Shown here one piece after another: positions 34,701 through 39,418 of a DNA stretch of 63,668 bases. Within the stretch, counting starts at the first letter, position 1. Every line of letters starts with the position of its first letter. Both the position numbers and the translations under genes were made by a program. Source of the DNA: Abyssisolibacter fermentans (GTDB lineage Bacteria > Bacillota > Clostridia > Tissierellales > MCWD3); the NCBI RefSeq assembly GCF_001559865.1, contig NZ_LOHE01000029.1, forward strand, positions 1 to 63,668, read 5' to 3'. The notes beneath the pieces were generated by a model. That model did not search any database. It was given only the letters and a program-made list of their open reading frames with translations, and was not told the DNA's origin.

Positions 34701-35733
34701 TATTCTACAGCTAGAGAATATACCATTAAACAACAATGGTAAAGTGGATAGGGAAGCATTACCTAAACCAAATGAAATCTTTAACTTAGGCAAAGATTAT
34801 ATAGCTCCTCGAAATGATATAGAAAAGAAATTAGCAGAAATATGGAGTGAAACACTCGAAATCGAAAAAATTGGAATCAATGATAATTTCTTCGATTTAG
34901 GAGGAAATTCTTTGAAATTAGCAATAGTTTATACAGAGATATTTAATGAGTTCGAAATTAAAGTACCAATCATTGATTTACTAAGAAATTCTACAATAAA
35001 AAATATTAGTGAATACATTAATAGAAAAACTAATGAATATATAGACGAAGAATTCTTAGTTTTACTAAATGATGAGAAGCCTAAGAATATATTCTGTTTT
35101 CCAGACATTGTTGGAAGTTCGCTAGTTTACAGAGAGTTTTCAAACCATATGAATAAATATTCTATATATGCTTTTGATTATATTGATGATAAAGATATTA
35201 TTAATAAATATGTCGAAAAAGTAATTGAAAAACAACCAGAAGGACCATATATATTATTAGGATATTCAGCAGGGGGAACTCTTGCATTTGAAGTAGCTAA
35301 AGAGCTTCAAAGACTTAAATATAAGGTGTCAGATATTATTTTGATAGATTCATATATGTTAACTAATACTCAATATTTTATGGCAGAGAATATTATAGAA
35401 TTTGAAGAAGAATGCGCTGTTTATGTAGATGAATATTTCAATGATATAGAAAGTCCAAAGATTAAAATGGGTGATTTAAAAAATAAAATGTATGAAAGGA
35501 TTAAAAGCTATTATACCTACATTGGGGGGGTTACCTATGATGGAAAGGTACAGGCTAATATACATTTAGTAATGAGTGATAATACAGAAAAAGTTGAAGA
35601 AATACTTAAATGGAATAAGATGACATCTACAGGATTCAAAGTATATCAGGGATATGGAACTCATACAAAAATGCTAACAGCAGATTTTGTGAAAAAAAAT
35701 TCAGATCTAATAAATGACATATTGAACAGCTAA
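19780..35733 (+). CDS. Five-module terminal NRPS with thioesterase
   Basis: This 5317-residue protein reads half-C (1-255), then A-PCP-C four times, then A-PCP-TE. Carrier serines are at about 822, 1882, 2946, 3984 and 5044. Complete HHIISDG motifs start at about 1011, 2089, 3131 and 4174. Codes aligned by eye are DAQDIGIVDK (Gln), DAKDIGIVDK (Glu), DVESIGTVCK (Lys-like), DAFFLGGTFK (Val or Ile) and DAQDIGIVDK (Gln). No epimerisation or methylation domain is visible. The thioesterase has GYSAGG (Ser5163) and a GTHTKML histidine near the end; whether it cyclises or hydrolyses is not evident. Between PCP2 and the next C domain lies a threefold heptad repeat (about 1930-1955) predicted to form a coiled coil. 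AGGAGG precedes the ATG. It should add the last five residues and release the product. Confidence 0.93.
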   Translation: MVREENHSKKMLAASEHFKEKRYWLDKLSGEINKTIIPYSKGFNNKKYQLHTIEFNLPETISSKLLKISNQSDQRLHIILTTGLTILLNLYLENDDIIFGTPIYRQDFEGEIINKMLPIRTKVDVNTTFKELLFSVRQTIIEAMENQNYPVETLISQLDISGTKNNEMLCHIVMLLENLQDINYVKDINPDIIIAFLREDTNIKVSFHYNTSIYEKYIIEGLMSYLNRVYQQIIENTSITIKNIDIISAAERNKLIYSFNNTKIDYPKNAVIHKLFEEQVEKTPDNIAVVYKNKSINYSELNQKANQLARLLREKNVGRNSIVGMMFDRSIEMIIGIMAILKAGGAYLPIAMSYPKNRRKYMIEDSGIDIIITQRDILHNYRLYEDFKYENIIAIDDEGLLKGDMHNLENINAPNDLIYIIYTSGTTGNPKGVMVKHKNVNSLVTGLNNNIYDKYDGNFKVGLIAPYSFDASVQQIFPALLGGHSLHIASEEERTDGIRLLQFYEEQEIDISDGTPSHIRMINEVLNVKKSFKLNIKQWIIGGEALSYRMAKNLLEKLLLSDTFITNIYGVTECCVDSTSYDISLQDKYDFERTPIGTAMKNQKIYILNKSNELSPIGAVGELCIAGDNVTGGYLNKPELTSEKFINSPFTAGEKIYKTGDLARWRIDGNIDFIGRIDHQVKIRGYRIELGEIENQLKRYQTVKDVIVAVKEDQSGDNYLCGYLVIEGEINVQEIVEFLDKNLPEYMIPKHFVKIDKIPLTSNGKTDIKALLKLKESMEFEAIYEAPKNDTEETLVDIWKEILNIDKDIGVNDNFFSLGGHSLKATMMVAQIYKRLKIEMPLVEIFKRPTIKDISEFIRKSDKSIYTSIKDFTGEAKDEGYSLKVNCYPLSSAQKRIYALSNIEGNTNYNMPMALKIEGNLEKSKLEEIFNKLVSRHESLRSSFEMIDGELVQIINDKVHFALDFMERDENEIDEVVDEFIQQFDLRKAPLIRGILIKVDEDAHLLLLDMHHIISDGVSSEILVKEFIKLYNGQELPKLNIQYKDYVLWQNKLLKSGQIEKQKKYWLDIFSKEIPEFTIGDYARPTVKSYEGDSRNYHIDEKLTLRLREICKETGSTMYMLFLSAFNVLLSRYSGQDDIVVGSPIAGRNHGDLDNIIGVFVNTLAMRNFPEGHKTFREFLKEVKTNALNAYENQDYQFEELLENLDIKRDISRNPLFDVMFKMQDMVISEIHLDNLTINPYTVKDNVSKFDMVFTATESKRDININVGYCVKIFKSETIDRLLKHYENILKEIVENLDVKIRDIEILTEEEKNRLLYDFNNTKVDYPKDKTIHELFEEQVNKTPEAVAVVCKDRALTYSQLNEKANKLARLLRKKNVSRNSIVGLMFNKSIEMIVGIIAVLKAGGAYLPIAVDCPENRRQYMIEDSGIDILLTQRHIVENCSFHEKLEYDNIIAIDDKEQLTEDASNLENINSPDDLIYVIYTSGTTGNPKGVMVEHKNVNSLVTGLNNIIYNNYNDKLRIGLVAPYSFDASVKQIFITLLGGHSLYIASEKESADGMKLLQFYEEHKLDISDGTPSHIRLMNEVLNIKRNFKLNIKRWIIGGEALSYNLAKSFLDKLSLRDTIITNIYGVTECCVDSTSYDISLDNEYDFENTPIGKVMTNQKVYIFNKNNELLPIGAVGELCISGDNVTRGYLNKPKLTAEKFIDNPFVPGKKIYKSGDLARWNKDGNIQYIGRIDHQVKIRGHRIELGEIENQLKRYPAVKDVIVAVKEDKSGDNYLCGYLVIDGEIKVEEIIEFLDKTLPEYMIPRHFVKIDKIPITSNGKTDIKALLKLKESVEFETIYEAPKNATEEIIEEIWKDVLVIDENIGVNDNFFNLGGHSLKATKIVAKIYNRLNIEVSLGEIFRRPTIREISDFIRESDKNMNTSAEELKKKVKEFEKRVQEFEKRVQEYEEKVKNTKLCTEENYYPLSSAQKRIYALSENTNYNMPLALKIEGSIDKKKMEDVFKKLVSRHESLRTSFDMIDGELVQIINEKVNFELNYMEKSENEIDGVIKGFIQQFDLTKAPLFRGSLIKINKDVYILLLDFHHIISDGVSSTILVEEFIKLYEGEELPSLNIQYKDYVLWQKKLFESGKIEEQKKYWLEIFKEEAPTLMIGDYQRPAVKSYEGDIKEYYLNEELTLKLRKMCQKTGSTMYMLLLSVFNVLLSKYSGEDDIVVGSPIAGRTHADLDNIVGMFVNTVTMRNYPKGKKTFREFLNEVKINSIGAFKNQDYQFEELVDNLNIKRDVSRNPLFDVMFTIQNIEMSEKHLDNITISSYAVEDSMSKFDLDLTVIETEKRINLSIEYCTKIFKSGTIDRLFIHYENILKEVVENSDVKIRDIEILTENEKKLLLHDFNNTKADFPKNITIHELFENQVEVTPNNIAVTFEDKEITYRELNEKANQLARLLRKKSTSNDTIVSIMVDRSIEMIIAILGTLKAGMVYMPIDPAYPTGRRKYIYEDSKTEILITQKHLLLEDSIEPDFFTTDNIVLADDESIYTGESTNLVNTKKADDLIYILYTSGTTGSPKGVMVKHSNIVNYVHAFLKEFKVNENSKVLQQASNTFDVFVEEVYPTLLSGGCVVIAAVDEIKDILRLTQLIRIKNISLISCSPLLLNEINQLPILPSVKTYISGGDVLKSNYISNIIKTANVYNTYGPTEATVCCSYYKCTGEDIINVPIGKPISNYKVYIFDESMNLLPIGIPGELCVTGEGVTKGYLNLPELTNEKYVENPFNSTETMYKTGDLARWLPDGNIEFLGRIDNQVKIRGYRIELKEIENRLLEYEKINNAVVIIKEDSIGDKQLYSYIVSDEDITSQEVKEYLKEYLPKYMIPLYIIKIDEMPVTTNGKIDYKTLEKLDNSSIIKTAYQAPSTKTEEILVQIWKEVLSIDEKIGVKDNFFELGGHSLRTMNLCLKINNIFNIEVKLTDIYNFENIAEMAQYIDSRIERKNNILYEEKSNYTKNSSKGYKCYPLSSAQKRMYALNEDTNYNMPMAIKIEGAIKKTNIEQILNKLIDRHESLRTSFEIIDGEVMQVINEKSNFTLNYIEKDENEIDEAINEFVQKFDLREAPLFRGTLIKVAEDIHVLVLDLHHIISDGVSSEILVREFFEFYNGQELPKLNIQYKDYVLYQEKLIKSGKIEEQKKYWLDVFSKEIPTLTMGDYQRPLVKSFEGDSVDYCLDIKLATKLRRICKETGSTMYMLLLSAFNVLLSRYSMQEDIVVGSPIAGRTHEDLNNIVGMFVNTLAMRNHPQGHKTFREFLNEVKINALNAYENQDYQFEELVESLNIERDISRNPLFDVMFVMQNMEMAEVELENLTIKPYEVENNIAKFDMTLTTIEEKSDIYLNIAYCTEIFKKETINRLLKHYENILIEISQNLDVKLTDIEILTEQEKNMLLYDFNNTKVDYPKDKTIHELFEEQAKKTPEKIAVVYKNEKLTYRELNEKANSLARKLRDKGVKADTIVAIMVEKSLEMIIGVLGILKAGGAYMPIDPNYPDDRIKIMLEDSRTNILLLQSKFRDIVKFEREIIELDDSNIYIADSENLNNINQSNDLAYIIYTSGTTGKPKGVMIENKSVIRLVRNLNYVEFTENDRIMQTGSIVFDAITFEMWGSLLNGLSLYLIDKEELLDANKLENEIIKNKITIAFLTTSLFNQLANTRPDIFKELKYLLVGGDVLDPKYTNLVIDKCKNIKIINGYGPTENTTFSTYFEIKDYEDNIPIGKPLNNSTAYIMSKNNLQPVGIAGELCVGGEGLARGYLNRSKLTAEKFIDNPFVQGERIYKTGDLAKWLPDGNIEFLGRIDHQVKIRGYRIELGEIENQLRKHPSVKETVVAVRKDKTGDSYLCGYVVMDEEINVQEIVNFLNKYLPEYMIPKHFVQIEKMPLTPNGKVDVKALLKLKESVEFEVIYEAPSNATEETLVQIWKEVLNIDRNIGVNDNFFSLGGHSLKATTMVAQIFKKLKVEMPLVEIFTRPTIREIAEFIRTADKNIYTSIKDYSQEFKDIKYSSKGYKCYPLSSAQKRMYALNNIEDNTSYNIPMALKIEGDLQKTKIEEIFNKLIERHESLRTSFEIIDGEVMQIINENSNFTLNYIEKDEAEIDEIINEFVQKFDLREAPLLRGSLIKVDENVHVLLLDLHHIISDGVSNEIFVKEFIEFYNGKELPKLDVQYIDYVLWQKKLLESGKIEKQKKYWLEVFGKEIPELLIGDYQRPMVKSSQGDTIGYYLDEELAGKLREICRETGSTMYMLLLSAFNILLSRYSMQDDIVVGTPIAGRNHGDLNSIVGMFVNTLAMRNYPEANKTFRKFLMEVKTNALNAYENQDYQFEELVESLNIERNISRNPLFDVMFTMQNMEMSEVKLEDLTINPYVVKNNVSKFDMDLTAVETKKGIDLSIGYCTKIFKRETIYKLFKHYENILKAVVQNLDIELRDIEILTEKEKDRLLYDFNSTKVDYPKNKTIHELFEEQVKKTPEAVAVVCKDKVLTYKQLNEQANRLARLLRKKNVSRNSIVGLMLDRSIEMIIGIMAVIKAGGAYLPITVNSPEQRILYMIDDSHMNILLTQSHITKSSMINEKLEGKNIINIDEKELFTGDESNLENINDEKDLIYVIYTSGTTGNPKGVMVEHRNVNSLVTGLNNIIYDKYKGKLKVGLIASYSFDASVQQIFSALLGGHSLHIASEEEYSDGVKLLQFYKEQGINISDGTPSRIRLLNEVIDTEKSFRLNMKRWIIGGEELSYNLAKKFLGKLSLKDVYITNIYGVTECCVDSTSYDISLKKEYNFERTPIGTTMKNQRIYILNKNNNLLPIGAVGELCIAGDNVTRGYLNQPKLTDVKFMDNPFVQGERMYKTGDLAKWLPDGNIEFLGRLDHQVKVRGYRIELGEIENSLLRHQNIKEVVVIVKEYKDGTKYLCSYFTAEKELNIAKIREYLLNQLPEYMIPTYILQLENIPLNNNGKVDREALPKPNEIFNLGKDYIAPRNDIEKKLAEIWSETLEIEKIGINDNFFDLGGNSLKLAIVYTEIFNEFEIKVPIIDLLRNSTIKNISEYINRKTNEYIDEEFLVLLNDEKPKNIFCFPDIVGSSLVYREFSNHMNKYSIYAFDYIDDKDIINKYVEKVIEKQPEGPYILLGYSAGGTLAFEVAKELQRLKYKVSDIILIDSYMLTNTQYFMAENIIEFEEECAVYVDEYFNDIESPKIKMGDLKNKMYERIKSYYTYIGGVTYDGKVQANIHLVMSDNTEKVEEILKWNKMTSTGFKVYQGYGTHTKMLTADFVKKNSDLINDILNS
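25581..25650 (+). repeat. Three 21-bp tandem repeats encoding a heptad coiled-coil linker
   Basis: Units of the type AAAAGAGTACAAGAATTTGAG follow one another and encode repeats of EFEKRVQ. They lie between carrier 2 and the following condensation domain of the terminal synthetase; the other carrier-condensation linkers of this protein lack them. Confidence 0.75.
27039..28690 (+). repeat. A-PCP tract near-identical to 16414-18065
   Basis: This is the partner copy, in module 3 of the terminal synthetase. Both copies give the same ten-residue code (DVESIGTVCK), so the product should contain the same residue twice. Confidence 0.8.
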
Positions 35734-35748
35734 AATCAATAACTATAT

Positions 35749-35784
35749 CCAATAGCACATATTTACTATAATATGTGCTGTTGG
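35749..35784 (+). repeat. 15-bp perfect hairpin after the terminal NRPS gene
   Basis: CCAATAGCACATATT (35749-35763) pairs with AATATGTGCTGTTGG (35770-35784), with one G-U pair and a 6-nt loop. No T tract follows. It may act as an RNA stability or processing element, or a weak terminator that lowers transcription of the exporter genes. Confidence 0.5.
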
Positions 35785-35795
35785 AAACATAGAAA

Positions 35796-35820
35796 TTAAA
35801 CCCTGATTAATCTGGGTTAA
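35796..35820. promoter_or_regulatory. Palindrome upstream of the ABC exporter pair
   Basis: TTAAACCC and GGGTTAA flank the symmetric core GATTAATC, 23 bp before the exporter start codon. The size and symmetry fit an operator, but no regulator in the window can be tied to it. A related half (AAACCCAGATTA) occurs at 56483, in the ABC-F leader. Confidence 0.35.
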
Positions 35821-35842
35821 ATATTAAAAATGGAGGAGCATT

Positions 35843-37615
35843 ATGCAAAAACAACGTAGCTTATTCCAAAATATTAAGAGATTAATTAAAATTTATAACC
35901 AGAAGTTGCTTTTATCATCAATAGTTTTTATAGTTTTATCTTTATCAGCTGTAGAAGTTATATTTTCCATATTATTAAAATCGTTCTTAGATGAATCTGT
36001 TGTTTCAGGTGACAAGAGTTATTTTTATTACAGATTGTATTTGGTTTTATTAGTATTGTTTGTACAATTGATATTGAGATACTTAAACACTAGACTAACA
36101 GGTAAATGGACTGAAAGAGGAATATTAACGCTTAGAAAAAAAGCTGTACAAAAACTATGCTATTTACCTATTTCTGAGCTGGAAAATAAACATTCTAGTA
36201 AGTATATATCAAGAATGACAAATGATATAAAAGCTATAGAGAAATTCACTAAACAAGTAATGATTAGATTGCTTTCCATACCATTAACACTTGTGTGTGT
36301 AATAATACTCTTATTTTACTTGAGTTGGCAGTTAACATTAGTAACAATTATAGAGATACCTATATTATTTTTCGGAACATCTTTACTGAATAAACCAATT
36401 TTAAAATTGAGTAAAGAATTATATGGTAAATTAGATAAGATTAGTTTAATAAGTCAAGATACAATTTTAGGAATGGAAATTGCACATGTTTTCAATATAT
36501 TATCAAAACTAAATAAAAGATATTCAGATACAGTAGATGACACTATTAGAATACAGAAAAAACTTGCGAAAAGAAAATCAATAATAGAAGGTTTTTCGTT
36601 AATTGTAAGGATATCTCCTTTTGTAATATCTGTTGGTTTTGGTAGTTATCTGGTTATTAATGATGAATTATCTGTAGGAGGACTTTTGGTATTTATGTAC
36701 CTGTTAAATAATCTAACATTTCCTGTTGGAGCACTTCCAGGTTTGATATCAGAAGCTAATACTTGTATAGCCGCTTTTAATAGAATATGTGAAATATTAG
36801 ATTCAAGAACTGAAAATTACGATCATAAATTAATAAATGTAAATTTAGATTGTGAAGAAGTAATTACATTTAAAAATGTTAGTTTTTCCTACAATGATGA
36901 AAAAAAGAAAATTCTTGATAACGTTTCTTTTAGTGTAAAAAAAGGTGAAAGTATAGGCTTAGTTGGACCAAGTGGAAGTGGTAAAAGCTCAATATTAAAG
37001 CTGATACAAGGTTATTATGAAAATTACGAAGGAACAATCAAAGTATTTGGTATTGATATTAGAAGTTGGAATAAGAAGCAGCTAAATCAGCTTATTTCTT
37101 TGGTATCACAAGATACTTATCTTTTCCCATATAGTTTAAAAGAAAATATTGGTTATGGTAAAATAAACGCTACAGATGAAGAAATAATTAATGCTTCAAA
37201 GATGGCAAATGCGAATGACTTTATAGTAGATTTTCCTGCAGAATATGATACAAATGCTGGAGAGATAGGAGGAAAATTATCAGGAGGTCAAAGACAAAGA
37301 ATTTCAATAGCACGAGCTATTTTAAAAAATGCTCCTTTATTACTCTTAGATGAGGTGACTTCGGCATTAGATGTAGAATCACAAACATTAGTTCAAGAAG
37401 CATTAGATGATTTCATTAAAAAAAGAACAGCAATTTCAGTTACTCATAGATACGACACAATAAAAAATACGACAAAAATATTTGTAATAGATGATAGTAG
37501 AATTGTTGAAGAAGGAAATCACAAAGAATTATTAAGCAAAGATGGCTTATATAAAAAATTGTATGAAGAAATGACAAATGTTCAAGAAGAGCTATTAGTA
37601 GGAGGTGTTGAATAA
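35843..37615 (+). CDS. ABC exporter half-subunit 1 (TMD-NBD), putative lipopeptide export
   Basis: The 590-residue protein has an N-terminal membrane domain with about six hydrophobic segments (roughly residues 20-300) and a C-terminal ATPase. The ATPase shows Walker A GPSGSGKSS (Lys381), signature LSGGQRQR, Walker B LLLLDEVTSALD with the catalytic Glu, and the switch His in VTHR. It is a type IV exporter of the lipid/peptide/drug class. It overlaps the next gene by one base (TAATG), so the two are translationally coupled and should form a heterodimer. Position directly after the thioesterase-containing synthetase makes export of, or immunity to, the lipopeptide the likely role. GGAGGA precedes the ATG. 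Substrate is inferred from context only. Confidence 0.88.
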   Translation: MQKQRSLFQNIKRLIKIYNQKLLLSSIVFIVLSLSAVEVIFSILLKSFLDESVVSGDKSYFYYRLYLVLLVLFVQLILRYLNTRLTGKWTERGILTLRKKAVQKLCYLPISELENKHSSKYISRMTNDIKAIEKFTKQVMIRLLSIPLTLVCVIILLFYLSWQLTLVTIIEIPILFFGTSLLNKPILKLSKELYGKLDKISLISQDTILGMEIAHVFNILSKLNKRYSDTVDDTIRIQKKLAKRKSIIEGFSLIVRISPFVISVGFGSYLVINDELSVGGLLVFMYLLNNLTFPVGALPGLISEANTCIAAFNRICEILDSRTENYDHKLINVNLDCEEVITFKNVSFSYNDEKKKILDNVSFSVKKGESIGLVGPSGSGKSSILKLIQGYYENYEGTIKVFGIDIRSWNKKQLNQLISLVSQDTYLFPYSLKENIGYGKINATDEEIINASKMANANDFIVDFPAEYDTNAGEIGGKLSGGQRQRISIARAILKNAPLLLLDEVTSALDVESQTLVQEALDDFIKKRTAISVTHRYDTIKNTTKIFVIDDSRIVEEGNHKELLSKDGLYKKLYEEMTNVQEELLVGGVE

Positions 37616-39312
37616 TGAAAAGGGTTAATCAATTGCATCTTTTTAAATATATGAAAAAATTACTACCAATTTATATTATAGCTGTGTTGTTCTTAAGCAT
37701 TATAGATTTATTGATTCAAATTTTTCTAGCAATTCTTTTCAGAGATATGTTTAATTCATTAGCAATGAAAAACCTCGCAAAACTATTTAGCTCTATAAAA
37801 TATTATAGTCTGATTTTTGTTGTATTAGCAGCCCTATTACCTATTTTTGAATACATGCTGAGATATTCAGCTGCGTATACAACTGGTAATATACGTAAAG
37901 CATTATTTGAGAATATAACTAGATTACAAGTAAATGTACTTAGAGAAAAGCATAGTGGAGACTTAATTTCTATTCTAACCAATGATATTTCAACTTTAGA
38001 AGGAGCATATTCAAGACTTTTTGTAACTTTTATAAAAGAAATAATATGTGGGATAGGCTCTATAGTGTTTATGGCTATTTTAGATTGGAGGTTGGCGGTT
38101 GCTTCTATTGTACTTGGGTTAATTGCACTACTGTTTAATACAGTTTATGGAATAAAAATAAGAAAAATAAGCAGTGATTTGCAAAAACATTTAGGTAAGT
38201 TTACACAAGTACTGTCTGATTTATTAACAGGAATACATGTAATTAGAAGCTTTAATATTACAGATAAGATGCTTACTAAGTGCAATAAAGTTAATGAAGA
38301 AGTATGCTCTCTGGGAATGAAAAGGGTAAAAAATGCATCTGTTCTTTCAATAGCAAACTTTTTAACCTTTGCAGGAGGAGTTCTAGGCATATTAATAGTA
38401 GGTGCATATTTAACAAAAAATGAATTCATTACAGTAGGAGATATGATTGCATCTATACAACTACAATTTGGAGTAAGTTCTCTTTTTAACTTCATGACTA
38501 CATATATTACACAAATACAAGGTTCACTAGCGGCAGCGGATAGAGTATTTGAAGTTATAAATTCACAAAAAAATAGTAAAATTTATTCAAATAATATAGA
38601 AGAAGAAATTATAGAACCACTAAGAAAAGATAATATAATAACTTTTAGTAAGGTTAAATTTAAATATGACAATAAAGAAGAGATTTTTGATGATTTGAAT
38701 TTTTCGGTAAAGAAAGGAAGTACAAGCGTTATTGTTGGAAAAAGTGGTGCTGGGAAAAGTACAATCTTCAATTTATTACTCGGTTTTTATAAGCCTGATA
38801 GTGGAGAGATAATAATTGATGGAAAATCAATAAGTAAGCTTAATCCAGCAGAGGTAGTAAAAAAAATATCCTATGTATCACAAAATACATATCTTTTTTC
38901 TGGAACTATAGCTGAGAATATTGGATATGGGCTTGATGGGTGTACAATAGAGCAGATAGTCGAGGCAGCAAAAATAGCAAATGCACACAATTTTATTACT
39001 CAACTTGATAAAGGATACTCAACAGTTGTAGGTGAGAAAGGTTCGTTTCTTTCTGGAGGTCAGAGACAACGGATTGCAATTGCAAGAGCGGTTTTAAAAA
39101 ATGCACCTATACTATTGCTGGATGAAGCAACATCAGCTTTAGATGTTGAAGCGGAGAAATTGGTTCAAGTAGCAATAAATAAATTAATGATTGGAAAAAC
39201 AACATTAATAATTACACATAAGCTTTCGTCTGTAAATAAATTTGATAATATATTAGGAATAGATAATAAAAAAATATACAATGTAACAGAAAATTATGTA
39301 GTTAAAGCTTAA
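37615..39312 (+). CDS. ABC exporter half-subunit 2 (TMD-NBD)
   Basis: The 565-residue partner of the preceding subunit has the same layout. Membrane segments occupy about residues 12-310. The ATPase has Walker A GKSGAGKST (Lys381), signature LSGGQRQRIAIARA, Walker B ILLLDEATSALD and the His in ITHK. Both subunits keep the catalytic Glu, so neither nucleotide site looks degenerate. Its ATG shares a base with the previous stop codon, and GGAGGTG lies just upstream. The expected role is ATP-driven export of the lipopeptide across the cytoplasmic membrane. Confidence 0.88.
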   Translation: MKRVNQLHLFKYMKKLLPIYIIAVLFLSIIDLLIQIFLAILFRDMFNSLAMKNLAKLFSSIKYYSLIFVVLAALLPIFEYMLRYSAAYTTGNIRKALFENITRLQVNVLREKHSGDLISILTNDISTLEGAYSRLFVTFIKEIICGIGSIVFMAILDWRLAVASIVLGLIALLFNTVYGIKIRKISSDLQKHLGKFTQVLSDLLTGIHVIRSFNITDKMLTKCNKVNEEVCSLGMKRVKNASVLSIANFLTFAGGVLGILIVGAYLTKNEFITVGDMIASIQLQFGVSSLFNFMTTYITQIQGSLAAADRVFEVINSQKNSKIYSNNIEEEIIEPLRKDNIITFSKVKFKYDNKEEIFDDLNFSVKKGSTSVIVGKSGAGKSTIFNLLLGFYKPDSGEIIIDGKSISKLNPAEVVKKISYVSQNTYLFSGTIAENIGYGLDGCTIEQIVEAAKIANAHNFITQLDKGYSTVVGEKGSFLSGGQRQRIAIARAVLKNAPILLLDEATSALDVEAEKLVQVAINKLMIGKTTLIITHKLSSVNKFDNILGIDNKKIYNVTENYVVKA

Positions 39313-39371
39313 TTTGATTTAGTATTCTTTAATAATATACTGTTCAAGCATTTGAGAAAAATAAAGTTTGG

Positions 39372-39385
39372 TTAACATATGTTAA
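39372..39385. promoter_or_regulatory. Perfect 14-bp palindrome before the second radical SAM gene
   Basis: TTAACATATGTTAA is a perfect dyad 33 bp before the start codon. It could be an operator or a chance A/T palindrome; no second copy was noticed in the window. Confidence 0.3.
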
Positions 39386-39418
39386 ATTTAACTTCATCTT
39401 ATAAAGGAGTGTATAATT

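Noticed and set aside
1357-35733. Epimerisation, methylation, reductase or MbtH components in the assembly line
   Set aside because: Motifs for these were looked for across all synthetases and neighbours and not seen; the C domains lack the extra N-terminal motif of dual C/E domains.
35749-35784. Hairpin after the thioesterase-containing gene as a standard terminator
   Set aside because: The stem is strong but no T tract follows, so it is listed as a hairpin only.
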